A stretch of 64,000 nt of DNA, from NCBI RefSeq assembly GCF_000196515.1, contig NC_014248.1, positions 5,274,001 to 5,338,000 on the forward strand. The letters are read 5' to 3'. Below the pieces are notes generated by a model, which saw only the letters and a list, made by a program, of their open reading frames with translations, had not been told where the DNA came from and ran no database searches. Positions 1 through 9,314 of the stretch are shown here, one piece after another. The translations under genes and the position numbers were made by a program. Numbering within the stretch: position 1 is the stretch's first letter; the number at the start of each line of letters is the position of its first letter. This stretch comes from 'Nostoc azollae' 0708. Lineage in GTDB: Bacteria > Cyanobacteriota > Cyanobacteriia > Cyanobacteriales > Nostocaceae.

Positions 1-293
1 TTCAACTGACTAAATACAGTAGAGGACGAAGTTGAAATCAATTCCTTGTTATCATTAAGTGGGGTACGATTTTAATACATGCTGTAATTTGTTGTTTGAT
101 ATCAAAAGATTTGAGAAAATGAATTAAGCTAAATATCACTTCTGACCGTTGACATTTTCTACTATAATTAGAAATTATGCGCTTCTGGTATTTCTTGATT
201 AGCTAAGTTCTGCTTCTGGTAATTGCTACCACTCAGAGTAATAAAATAATAACAGTGGATGATATTTGATTATTTGGCTTATTTCTTGCTCAA
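1..293. other. AT-rich stretch with no recognised gene
   Basis: I see no reading frame, RNA gene or clear repeat here. It lies downstream of the decayed kinase-WD40 gene that reads away from the right, so it is probably 3' flanking sequence. Confidence 0.4.
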
Positions 294-2139
294 TTAGTCT
301 TGAAAAATTGTTTTTACTGGACTAGATGGACGGGAACGAACTAGTTTTGATTTTGGAGTAGATGTATGGAAACGAACTGGTTTTGATACAGGAATAGATG
401 GTGATGAAAGAACTGTTCGTGATAGTATCGGCCAGAGTTTAATACCCTTATCAGCACTCCCACTAGCCAGGATTTTCCCATCTGGACTGTAAACCAAACA
501 ACGCACAGAGTTAAAATATCCTCTCAAAGTGTGTATTTCCCTAGCTATAGAAACATTCCACAATTTAATAGTTTTCTCACCACTACCACTAAGCAGAATT
601 TTCCTATCTGGACTGTATCCTAGGGCATTAACCCAATCAGGATTTCGAGTGAGAATTTTTATTAACCCTCCTGTAGATGTATTCCATAGTTTGATAACTT
701 GGTCACGACTTACACTAGCAAGAGTATTACTATTTGGACTGTATACTATAGAATTTGTCCAGTTGGAATGTCCGTCAATAGTGAGAATTCCTTCTACTGT
801 TTTTGCATTAACAGCAGGTTTTTCTGTTAGTTTATCAAGCCCAAATATATCAACACCAAGTTTTATAGAGCGATCACACCAATAACAGTTACCATAAGTT
901 GAGGGGGCGACAAGCAAGGTGAAACGATCACAGGACAAAGATGTTACGTGATAGACCTCTTGAAAAAATTGCTCAAAAACGGTGCGTATTGACAATTAAC
1001 TGTGCAGTTATCAGGCTGCTACGTCAGCATAAACCCTGAAGATACGAAGAGAATGGTCTTGTTAATGGAACAACTCATCAGTTCTATTAGCAATAGGTGG
1101 ACATTTTATCAGTAGGGGCTAAAGGCTAGAACCATTATACAGAAAGGTTTTTAGGGCCTTTATTGCCCCCTCAATACCATAAGTTTGGCTATAATAATAA
1201 CTATCTACCATTTCACAGACATTTAGCTCATTACTGCCAACTTTTAAAACCTGCATCCATTCTTTAGCTGTAGGACGCAGATTCGGGTTTTTATACCAAT
1301 CATTAAAGCATTTAAGAAAATATTTTTTCACCTCCGAATGCACAATCTCCAGAAGAATTGTTCTATCTACAGGTTGAATCAAACTATGTAGACTATATAA
1401 CCATAAACCCTGACGGATGAGTTCATTAATTTCAGGAGTTTCCCCAGCACCTATTCAGTTACCCTGAAAAGGACTATTACCACCAAATAATAATTAATAG
1501 ATAATTACTGCTAACCGAAATCTATCATGTACCTCCTGTTCAATACTGGAAATATCCTTACCAATTAATTCTGGTGGTATATATCTATCCCTCAGAACCT
1601 ACCAAAAAACGACGAAGTTTCCGATTTTGAGGATTTTTTACCTGAAAATGATCTGTATAAATAATTGAAGGTAAATCCCGATTATTAACTAAAATATTTT
1701 GCGGTTTAATATCACCTAATACATAACCAGAATCGTGGAGTGCAGCAATAAATGAAGCAATATTCAAAGCCCTTACGTGCAGAAATCGCCAGTTAATCCC
1801 TAATTTAAACTTATTACAATGTTGCGGATCATAAATATCAATAACTTGTCTTGAATTTCTCACTTCTGGCATCAACAAACCCACACAATTACCATTAATA
1901 TCTTTGAGGACTGACGTAGGCCAAGCAAAAGAAATATGATTAAGGTGAGAACTTGGATCTGTGGGAGGATGCGATATCTTTACTGCTAACTTCTGCACAC
2001 ACTCAGATGTTGGTGAATGATATATTTTAGCTAAATAACCATTTAGATTAGTTCGCCAAACTTTCACTTCACCACTATCTATTGGTTCACCTACAAGAGT
2101 AATTGATTTCCCCGTAATTGCACAGGTGAGAACTGTCAT
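294..2139 (-). pseudogene. Broken protein kinase-WD40 fusion protein
   Basis: Remnant of a cyanobacterial serine/threonine kinase fused to WD40 repeats. From 2139 down to about 1585 the N-lobe and catalytic loop are readable (GDIKPQNILVN, then TDHFQV in place of DFG). A 4-bp duplication (tatctatc, 1583-1590) shifts the frame just before the P+1 loop motif YIPPE, and two in-frame stops follow before 1382. Kinase C-lobe sequence continues to about 1184. A 276-bp element interrupts the gene; beyond it the frame resumes exactly with GNCYWCDRSIKLGVDIF, a C-x2-C linker, then three WD40 blades ending in IKLW and a Ser/Pro-rich tail to 294. The first 32 residues of the open frame starting at 995 belong to the element. 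The gene follows PP2C and vWA fragments and was probably co-transcribed with them. Nonfunctional with high confidence. Confidence 0.85.
899..1174. mobile_element. 276-bp miniature inverted-repeat element
   Basis: Begins TTGAGGGGGC and ends GCCCCCTCAA, a perfect 10-bp terminal inverted repeat. It is flanked by the 9-bp direct repeat TACCATAAG (890-898 and 1175-1183). Removing the element and one repeat restores the kinase-WD40 reading frame across the junction, so this is a real insertion with target-site duplication. It has no transposase gene, so it is nonautonomous. A 9-bp duplication is typical of several families such as IS1 and IS4; the parent family is not determined. Confidence 0.8.
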
Positions 2140-2145
2140 ATAATT

Positions 2146-2250
2146 TTACTCTCTTTCCCAGAGACACAAAAGCAAAGTTTTATCATCATCAATAGGAGAA
2201 TTTAGTCGTTCAGAATTAAGAAAATCAATAATATATTTATCATCATCTAG
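2146..2250 (-). pseudogene. C-terminal fragment of a PP2C-type phosphatase
   Basis: About 34 codons remain, including a DDDKTLLL segment typical of the last strand of PP2C phosphatases, and they end just upstream of the kinase start. The N-terminal nine-tenths is missing and the fragment directly follows the truncated vWA gene, so one deletion probably removed the junction of the two genes. Identification rests on this short motif and on the vWA-PP2C-kinase context. Confidence 0.5.
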
Positions 2251-2251
2251 A

Positions 2252-2504
2252 TTATTTGTTTCTCGCAGAAACATTATCAATAGTGACAAAATCTTGTATC
2301 AGTCGCATAGGGCCAAAGGTGACTATAGCAACTTCTACACCCAAAGAAACTTGAGCATCTTTTAATACATCTTCCTTAAAAGCTGCCAGTCCTCTATTTA
2401 ACTCCTGGATAGGCTGACCTGAGATCGAACCAGAAGTATCAAGTAGAAGAATTACAGGACAACTTTTTCCGGGTTTCCAAGAACTCAGGCAGTCCTAGCG
2501 GCAT
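2252..2504 (-). pseudogene. Truncated, frameshifted vWA (TerY-like) protein
   Basis: N-terminal part of a von Willebrand factor A domain protein. An ATG at 2504 preceded by AGGAG encodes MPLGLPEF. After a frameshift the MIDAS motif follows (VILLLDTSGS, the DxSxS metal site) and about 60 residues of the vWA fold, then a stop. The normal protein is roughly 220 residues, so most of the C-terminal half is deleted. vWA, PP2C and kinase genes together are known as the TerY-type phosphorylation triad in bacteria; here all three are damaged. Confidence 0.75.
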
Positions 2505-2736
2505 TTTTAATGCTCCTGGTTAATCAAAATTAGATGTTCAATATCTAATTTCGATCTTATTTGTTAGTACAGATTAACACATTAGTATTATTACGTAATC
2601 AAAATCCATAACAGCTTGATGAAAGGGGGTTTAGCTACTTAGGTAAGTTGCTCGAATTCCTATAACGCCAGATCCCCGATTTATTTTTTTATCTTATCAA
2701 TAAATTATAAATTGATGTCAGATCTCAGGGATGTTA
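2505..2736. other. Intergenic, nothing recognised
   Basis: Between the vWA fragment and the methyltransferase pseudogene I see no coding remnant or strong hairpin. The vWA promoter should lie here, but I cannot point to it. Confidence 0.3.
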
Positions 2737-3753
2737 TTATTCATTAATATCACAAAACTCAAATCGTAATTTTGAGCTTTTGATATAGTCTTCATCAATC
2801 TCAAAAGCTCACCAACATCTTTGTAAAGTTTCTGCAATTCTACCTGTCACATTAGAACCCGCAAAAGGATCTAAAACTATATCCCCTGGTTCTGTACACA
2901 AGTTAATTACAAATTCTGGTAATGCTTCCGGAAATCTGGCTGGATGTGGTTTTACACCTTCTTATTTACAACGCTTTTGATAATAATCATTGGAATCAGT
3001 ATTAGAAGCATTAATTACATTAACAGGCTGTATTAAATCTTCCAGAAATATTTCTTCTTGTAGAAGGGTTGGTTTAGCAATTTGTTCTTGCTCTTTATTC
3101 TCACATCTATCAATAATATTAGGAGGAATAGCACCTCCTCTGTCATTACCAAATTTATTATTGGAAATATCATGTCCTGATGGTCTAATTTTAGGCTTAT
3201 AAGCATTGTTGAGCAGATTTTTTATTGATTTACTATAAGGCTTTAATACTCTTCTACTATTAGCTTTAGGATGGGGTTCTTTAGACAAACACCATACTGT
3301 ATTGACTGCATCTTTAACTCGTTCTCTGCGAATTGTTACCCATTCAGCAGGGGTAGGAAGTTTGGCTGGATTATACCAATATAGTTCTTGTGCTAAAAAA
3401 AATCCTAATCCACCTTTTTCTTTTGATCTGCACAGAGCAATAACTAGTTCAAAATGATAAAGAGAACGAACTGGCATTCTCTTAATCCAACTACCACCAA
3501 TATCAATAACTAATGAACCTCTCGGTTTAAGAATCCGGTGAAATTGTGCTGCCAATTCTTGAAACCATTCAAGATATTGGTCTGCATCAACGTTGCCATA
3601 TTCTTTTTCACGCACCAATGCAAATGGTGGAGAGGTGCAAATTAAATCAATACTTTCATCGGGAATACCTGCCATTAATTCCAAGCTATTGCCCAAATAA
3701 GCAGAACCCAAGTTTGTTGTATAGTAAGGGTTAAAATTTAGTTCTATATTCAC
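2737..3753 (-). pseudogene. Broken N4-cytosine DNA methyltransferase
   Basis: Class beta DNA methyltransferase. Catalytic motif IV (TSPPFAL, the S-P-P-Y/F form usual for N4-cytosine enzymes) is near residue 40, and SAM-binding motif I (DPFAGSN) is near residue 285, in the IV-to-I order of this class. The long open frame ends at a TAA at residue 264; the same frame continues with motif I, interrupted again by a TGA, down to 2737. Without motif I the product could not bind SAM. There is no restriction endonuclease beside it. The two stops in one frame without shifts point to recent decay. Confidence 0.8.
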
Positions 3754-4064
3754 TCAAGCTGCTAGTACCGCCCTGAATTCAAAATGCTTATTTCAGAAGA
3801 GCTACGCTAACAAAATTCAAGATGAATACGGCGTGAGCTTTTCAGAGATTTGAAATGGTTGGTTTATTTACGCCTTACTGTACTACTCATCCAGTTTAGG
3901 CTGGTAATTGGTAATTCATTATTTACTGTTACCTTGTCATTTTAGCTACCTTTAAGTATTAATTCTTGGTTTCTAAGATGCTAGATTAACACAAAAAGCA
4001 ATGTTTCTGTAAAATTAGGTAAAGTAATGTTTCCACCTAATTTACTAAAGACTACAGCTAACTA
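3754..4064. other. Intergenic with dispersed repeat copy
   Basis: No gene seen. Positions about 3822-3890 closely match sequence at 28871-29010 (gaatacggcgtgagcttttc and following), which marks a repeat family. Upstream signals for the EamA gene should be near 4000-4060. Confidence 0.45.
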
Positions 4065-4994
4065 ATGCAACTGCAACTCAGAGGATCTAAATCTACCGTA
4101 GCTTCTTTGCTGTTAATTGCCCCTTTTTTCCTCTGGGGTACGGCAATGGTAGCTATGAAAGGTGTAATACCCCATACCACACCGCTATTCATGGCAGGAG
4201 TACGTTTGCTACCTGCGGGGGTGTTAATTCTCATCACTGGGGCATTTATGGGTAGACCCCAACCCAAAGGATGGTTAGCATGGCTATGGATTACTATATT
4301 TGCTTTTGTTGATGGTACCCTATTTCAAGGATTTTTAGCAGAGGGTTTGGTTATAACCAGTGCGGGTTTAGGTTCTGTGATGATTGACTCCCAACCTTTA
4401 GCCGTAGCTTTACTTTCCTTGTGGCTGTTTCAAGAACATATTGGCCTTTGGGGATGGTTAGGGTTAGGATTGGGAGTCACAGGTATTAGTTTAATTGGCT
4501 TGCCGGAAGAATGGATTTTTGCTCTTCTGGACTCAGGGGTAAAGATTACAACTGATAACTGGCAACAATTGTTTGCGAGTGGTGAATGGTTGATGTTACT
4601 GGCAGCTTTATCAATGGCTGTGGGAACTGTGCTGATTCGCTATGTGTGTAGGTATGCTGACCCGGTTACAGCGACTGGGTGGCATATAATTTTAGGCAGT
4701 TTGCCGTTGTGGGGAATTTCTGCTGTGGTGGAATCGCAACAGTGGCAAGGTTTGGTGATCTCTGATTGGTTGGCTTTAAGTTATGCAACTATATTTGGTA
4801 GTGCGATCGCTTATGGTTTATTCTTCTATTTTGCTTCCAGTGGGAATCTAACTAGCTTAAGTTCTCTCACCTTTCTCACACCTGTTTTTGCATTGATATT
4901 TGGTCATCTTTTTCTCTCAGAAGTTCTCAGTCCCATTCAATGGGTGGGAGTTTTCCTAACTCTAATTAGTATTTATCTAATTAACCAACGATAA
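4065..4994 (+). CDS. EamA/DMT-family transporter
   Basis: Inner-membrane drug/metabolite transporter of 309 residues, the usual length. About ten hydrophobic segments form two EamA repeats (roughly residues 15-145 and 175-305), with the typical N-terminal FFLWGTAMVAMKG and C-terminal loop SSLTFLTPVFALIFG. The substrate cannot be told from sequence; relatives export amino acids or other metabolites. The frame is intact, contains a HIP1 site at 4803-4810, and begins at an ATG. It is probably transcribed alone. Confidence 0.85.
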   Translation: MQLQLRGSKSTVASLLLIAPFFLWGTAMVAMKGVIPHTTPLFMAGVRLLPAGVLILITGAFMGRPQPKGWLAWLWITIFAFVDGTLFQGFLAEGLVITSAGLGSVMIDSQPLAVALLSLWLFQEHIGLWGWLGLGLGVTGISLIGLPEEWIFALLDSGVKITTDNWQQLFASGEWLMLLAALSMAVGTVLIRYVCRYADPVTATGWHIILGSLPLWGISAVVESQQWQGLVISDWLALSYATIFGSAIAYGLFFYFASSGNLTSLSSLTFLTPVFALIFGHLFLSEVLSPIQWVGVFLTLISIYLINQR

Positions 4995-5018
4995 AACTTA
5001 GCAGGTCAAAATAAAAAA

Positions 5019-5135
5019 GTGACTGTCAGTGAAAAAAATACTCAACAACAACCAGGTTTAGAAGCATCTAGCACAAATAAATTTACAAATGTTACTTTAT
5101 CTGTAATAAAATCCGAACCAGAAGTTTTACCTTAA
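5019..5135 (+). CDS. Possible 38-codon small ORF
   Basis: A GTG-started frame encodes a short polar peptide rich in Gln, Ser and Thr, ending in SEPEVLP. It sits between the EamA and peptidoglycan-binding genes. I see no good ribosome binding site, and it may be the tail of a deleted gene. No function is proposed. Confidence 0.2.
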   Translation: MTVSEKNTQQQPGLEASSTNKFTNVTLSVIKSEPEVLP

Positions 5136-5150
5136 CTTAATCAGCAGGAG

Positions 5151-6236
5151 ATGGGGAAAATGAGGGATAAGAAAAAATTATCAATCAGAAATTACCGATT
5201 ACCAATTACCAATTCCCTCCTGATATTATCGTCTTGTCTGTGTCTGGTTTTATATCCAAATCAAGCCATAACTGCTACACCTAAATCAGCGCCTATTCAA
5301 CTAATGGTTCTCAGTCCAGGTGTTCGAGGTGCAGAAGTGGAAGTAATTCAGGTCCAACTCAAAGCGTTAGGTTATTACAATGATTTGATAGATGGACAAT
5401 ATGGTTCTAGTACCCAAAATGCCGTAACTCGATTTCAGCAAGAACAAGGTTTCAAGAAAGCAGATGGTATTGCTTATGAGTCTACAAGACAGCATCTCCA
5501 AGAAGTTTTATCCAGGAGAATTAAATGTAATACTTCTCCTCCTGTGACGGAGAAAATAAAGACTCAAATACAACCTCAGCCAAAAAATGATAATTGGTGG
5601 AAAATAATAAGTTTTGGATTTTTAGGAAGTGTGAGCGCATTTTTGTACATTGCACAAAGGTTAGCTGATAGTAAGCCAGATGTAGAACCTGGAAATTCAG
5701 AACAACCCCTTTTGAATTCATCTACTCGAAAAAAACGAAGATTTTTTCTCAAATCTGCTCCTTCTGTTCCATCACCAACTTCTACAACAGAATTATTACC
5801 AATTGAACATACTTCTATGGTATCTACACTCAATTTGTTTGACCGATTAATGGCAGATTTACAAAGTGGTGATTTGACACAACAACGAAAGGCGATTTGG
5901 AATATTGCTCAACAAGGTGACTCACGTGCAGTTCAACCTTTGGTAGATTTGCTGATTAATGCAGATTCACAACAACAAGGTTTGATTTTGTCAGCATTGG
6001 CAGAAATTGGTACTCGTACCCTCAAACCTATGAACCGTGCTTTGGCAATATCTATGCAAAATGATAATCCCCAAGTACGGAAAAATGCCATCCGTGATTT
6101 ATTGCGGATTTATGACATGATGGCACAGATGAGTCAAATTTTACGCTATGCCTTAGAAGATCCAGATCCAGAAGTTCAAGCAACAGCCCAATATGCTTTA
6201 AATCAAATTAACCGTATGCGTAGCTTTACCGGATAA
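5151..6236 (+). CDS. Peptidoglycan-binding and HEAT-repeat protein
   Basis: 361 residues. An N-terminal hydrophobic segment (about 22-43) looks like a signal peptide or anchor. A PG_binding_1 domain follows (about 55-110, with VQLKALGYYNDLIDGQYGSS and VTRFQQEQG), then a second hydrophobic segment (about 150-167), then HEAT-like repeats (about 235-355) of the phycobilisome-lyase/PBS type (NPQVRKNAIRDLL, DPEVQATAQYAL). The layout suggests a membrane-anchored envelope protein with a wall-binding domain and a protein-binding domain on opposite faces. No catalytic residues are seen. Its relation to the LD-carboxypeptidase downstream, also a wall enzyme, is suggestive only. Confidence 0.75.
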   Translation: MGKMRDKKKLSIRNYRLPITNSLLILSSCLCLVLYPNQAITATPKSAPIQLMVLSPGVRGAEVEVIQVQLKALGYYNDLIDGQYGSSTQNAVTRFQQEQGFKKADGIAYESTRQHLQEVLSRRIKCNTSPPVTEKIKTQIQPQPKNDNWWKIISFGFLGSVSAFLYIAQRLADSKPDVEPGNSEQPLLNSSTRKKRRFFLKSAPSVPSPTSTTELLPIEHTSMVSTLNLFDRLMADLQSGDLTQQRKAIWNIAQQGDSRAVQPLVDLLINADSQQQGLILSALAEIGTRTLKPMNRALAISMQNDNPQVRKNAIRDLLRIYDMMAQMSQILRYALEDPDPEVQATAQYALNQINRMRSFTG

Positions 6237-6243
6237 ATAACTG

Positions 6244-6598
6244 ATTCGAGTACAGAAAACCCTCATTAATAATTCGTAATTCCTAATTAAGATTCTTGTT
6301 AGTTCTGGGGAAATTAAACTCGTAAAATTGTTTAAAAATTTATTTATATTGAACAATACAAACATGATAATCTTATGACCAATCATCAATACAAATTACA
6401 AATTACCAATTAATGTCCAATTCGAGTACAGAAAACCCTCATTAATAATTCGTAATTCCTAATTAAGATTCTTGTTAGTTCTGGGGAAATTAAACTCGTA
6501 AAATTGTTTAAAAATTTATTTATATTGAACAATACAAACATGATAATCTTATGACCAATCATCAATACAAATTACAAATTACCAATTAATGTCCAATT
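6244..6598. repeat. Two-copy 176-bp tandem duplication
   Basis: The sequence starting attcgagtacag at 6244 repeats at 6420 with a period of 176 bp and no mismatch that I can see over 179 bases. The unit holds the whole leader of the LD-carboxypeptidase gene, including its start codon. The first copy therefore carries a decoy start at 6413 that stops after ten codons; the second copy supplies the real start at 6589. Confidence 0.9.
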
Positions 6599-7503
6599 TC
6601 AAATCTGCTATCTTACCACCACCTCTAAAACCAGGTGATTTATTACCCGTTATTGCTCCTAGTGGTGCATTGGGCGAATTTGGGGCTTTTGAACAAAGTT
6701 TGGAAATTTGGAAAGCCCACGGCTACCGTGTCCAAATCAGCGATCGCATAGAAAATAGATATGGTTATCTTGCTGGTACAGATGCCCACCGTCGTCAACA
6801 GTTAGCAGCAGCATGGAATGACCCGGAATGTCGGGGTATTATCTGCGCTAGAGGTGGTTTTGGGAGTACCCGCATTTTAGAAGATTGGACTTGGCAACAA
6901 AACACAGCAGATCCAAAATGGTTGATAGGCTTTTCTGATATAACAGCCCTGTTGTGGAGTCTGTACAACGCTAGTATTTCGGGTGTACATGGTCCCGTCA
7001 TGACTACCCTAGTCAATGAGCCAGAATGGTCAATAAAGCGGTTATTTGATATTTTAGAAGGTCGTGAGATCGCACCTTTAAAGGGGAATAGTTGGGGTGG
7101 TGGAGTGGCTACAGGAATTTTGCTTCCTGGGAATTTAACAGTTGCTACCCATCTTTTGGGTACACCGATTTTACCTAACCTTGATGGTGTAATATTGGCG
7201 CTGGAAGATGTGACAGAACCACCCTATCGGATTGATAGGATGTTAACTCAATGGCGTTTAAGTGGGGTTTTATCTAAAGTCTGCGGTATTGCTTTGGGAG
7301 GGTTTACCAAGTGTGATACACCACCTCATATACCTATTTTGAGTATAAAGGAAGTTTTGCAAGATAGATTATCAGACTTAAATATTCCCATAGTTTCAGA
7401 TTTACCCTTTGGTCATGATAGCCCCAATGCGGCTTTACCTGTAGGGGTAATGGCTACTTTGGATGCAAATCAGGGGATCTTGAAAATTCCACCATACTAT
7501 TGA
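6589..7503 (+). CDS. LD-carboxypeptidase (peptidase S66 family)
   Basis: Murein-recycling serine peptidase that cleaves the L,D bond of the tetrapeptide to give tripeptide, or a microcin-C-resistance (MccF-like) relative of the same family. 304 residues, normal length. The nucleophile is Ser116 in GFSD, followed by GVHGPV; the Glu (in LEDVTEPPYRID, about 207) and His (in LPFGHDSPN, about 278) of the Ser-Glu-His triad are present. The ARGGFGS motif is near 87. No signal peptide, so cytoplasmic. The leader is tandemly duplicated (6244-6598), which may affect expression. Confidence 0.88.
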   Translation: MSNFKSAILPPPLKPGDLLPVIAPSGALGEFGAFEQSLEIWKAHGYRVQISDRIENRYGYLAGTDAHRRQQLAAAWNDPECRGIICARGGFGSTRILEDWTWQQNTADPKWLIGFSDITALLWSLYNASISGVHGPVMTTLVNEPEWSIKRLFDILEGREIAPLKGNSWGGGVATGILLPGNLTVATHLLGTPILPNLDGVILALEDVTEPPYRIDRMLTQWRLSGVLSKVCGIALGGFTKCDTPPHIPILSIKEVLQDRLSDLNIPIVSDLPFGHDSPNAALPVGVMATLDANQGILKIPPYY

Positions 7504-7731
7504 AAGATTTCCTTCAACCCCTCTTACGATAACAACGAGCTGTGGTATAGTAAGGGTGAAAAGTTTCCAAAAACTTACTCTGAAAAGTTTTAAAGAAAGC
7601 CTCTATTATTTGCGGTTCATCCAAATGAAATCAGCCTGTATCCTGATATCATCAATAGTGTTAAAATCCTGGAAATCGGGATAGATTAATCATTGTATTT
7701 GTATTTATTTTATTCGAGGGTAAAATAATTT

Positions 7732-8436
7732 ATGGATAGAAACTTAATCATTCATGTTGGTGTTCACACCGGACAGGATACAGAATTTTATTTAAAAAAA
7801 GGCTTTAGAGTTGTTCGCATTGAAGCTCATCCTGATATTTGTGAATCCACAAAGAGACGACTAAATTCATATATAGAAAGCGGACAACTTACTTTTTTAA
7901 ATGTTGCTGTATCCTCGAAAGAGGACCCTATCACCTTTTACGCTAACTTAGATAGAAGTTTTTGGGGTACAATTTCACCAGATAGAGTCATCTCCAGCGA
8001 TCGCTCTTTTAGTACTCGTTCGGTGGAGATGACTCTCACAGGACGCAGATTTAAAAGCATCTTGGAGGAATTTGGCATTCCTTATTATCTTAAAGTAGAT
8101 ATTGAAGGATCAGATTTATGTCCTATAAGCGAATTACAGCAGCTTGATACTAAACCACAGTTTATATCCATAGAATCCAAAGAATCCAACAAAGCCTTTT
8201 GGAATGCTTTACTTGAGGAACTGGAGTTTTTAAAAAAACTTGGTTATCAAAAATTTAAAGCCCTTAATCAAGCAAAAGTAACTCAAGAAGTTTGTCCCTC
8301 ACCAACAAGAGAAGGCAAATATATTCCATATCAATTTGAATATGGTGCTAGTGGACTTTCTGGAGAAGAAACACCAGGTGATTGGCTATCAGAAAGTGAG
8401 GCTAGTACGGTATATAAAGGCACTTATACGGACTAA
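7732..8436 (+). CDS. FkbM-family methyltransferase-like protein
   Basis: 234 residues. The N-terminus IIHVGVHTGQDTEFYL resembles the SAM-binding first motif of the FkbM family, IEAHP is the acidic residue after strand 2, and VDIEGSD is the family's catalytic-region motif. FkbM proteins O-methylate sugars or other small molecules. It is followed by two glycosyltransferase genes on the same strand, so methylation of a surface glycan is likely. Start at ATG 7732; a HIP1 site lies inside at 7997. Confidence 0.75.
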   Translation: MDRNLIIHVGVHTGQDTEFYLKKGFRVVRIEAHPDICESTKRRLNSYIESGQLTFLNVAVSSKEDPITFYANLDRSFWGTISPDRVISSDRSFSTRSVEMTLTGRRFKSILEEFGIPYYLKVDIEGSDLCPISELQQLDTKPQFISIESKESNKAFWNALLEELEFLKKLGYQKFKALNQAKVTQEVCPSPTREGKYIPYQFEYGASGLSGEETPGDWLSESEASTVYKGTYTD

Positions 8437-8618
8437 AAAATACTCGGACTCAACGGAATAATTTACCGTTTTGCTATCGCCAAAATTCTCTTATAAATTC
8501 TGAAAATCAAAGAACCTTGGTATGATACTCATGCTAGTTTATAAATGATTTTATGTGTGAGCCTAATCTATCACTGACATTTACTTACTTGCATTTACCA
8601 ACCAAACCTTAATCTCCT

Positions 8619-9269
8619 ATGACTCCTATCCAATTTGACCCAGTTCCTGAAATATCAGTAGTTGTCTGTACCTACAATAGAGCAACATATTTAGATAAAA
8701 CTATTAACAGTGTTCTCAATCAAACCTTCCCAAATTGGGAATTAATTATAGCTGATGATGGTAGCCAAGACCATACCTTTGAAATTGTCAATCCTTATCT
8801 ACAAAAATTCAACAATATTCGTTATTTAAAACATCAGAATAAAAAACAATGTTATGCCAAAAATGCTGGAATTCAAGCATCATTTGGTAAATATATTACC
8901 TTACTCGACAGCGACGATTCATATAAACCCAACCATTTAGAATCGCGCATTGAATACATGAGAGCCAATCCAGAAGTTGATTTGATAGAAGGCGGTTTTT
9001 ATTGTGAAGAAGAAATTTTTATTGCTGATTGTTATCAGCCAGGTAAATTAATTAATCTGCGAGATTGTGTTTTAGGTCCGACATTTTTTGGCAAAAGAAA
9101 AGTATTTTTTGAATTAGGGGGATTTAAACATATTTCCTACGCTGAAGATGCAGAATTTTGGGCAAGAGCCGAAAAAATACTTACCACTGCCAAAATAACT
9201 AAACCAGAAACGTATAATTATACGAGAGGAGAAAATAGTATTACTAAAACTTTTTCAGAGATCTCCTAA
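8619..9269 (+). CDS. Family 2 glycosyltransferase
   Basis: 216 residues, GT-A fold. The N-terminus SVVVCTYNRATYLDKTINSV and DDGS nucleotide-binding motifs are followed by the DXD-type LLDSDDS near residue 95 and the acceptor-region EDAEFWARA near residue 185. Short but complete-looking for a small GT2. It probably transfers a sugar during polysaccharide or glycoprotein assembly with its neighbours. Confidence 0.82.
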   Translation: MTPIQFDPVPEISVVVCTYNRATYLDKTINSVLNQTFPNWELIIADDGSQDHTFEIVNPYLQKFNNIRYLKHQNKKQCYAKNAGIQASFGKYITLLDSDDSYKPNHLESRIEYMRANPEVDLIEGGFYCEEEIFIADCYQPGKLINLRDCVLGPTFFGKRKVFFELGGFKHISYAEDAEFWARAEKILTTAKITKPETYNYTRGENSITKTFSEIS

Positions 9270-9314
9270 TTTCCTTGTTTAAATTTGTTTAATTAAGCTG
9301 AAATAATAGAGCTA

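Noticed and set aside
529-885. Plus-strand 118-residue reading frame
   Set aside because: It lies opposite the WD40 repeats and mirrors their periodicity; a shadow frame.
294-995. A complete 233-residue WD40 protein
   Set aside because: Its first 32 residues are inside the inserted element; the WD40 part is the C-terminus of the kinase fusion.
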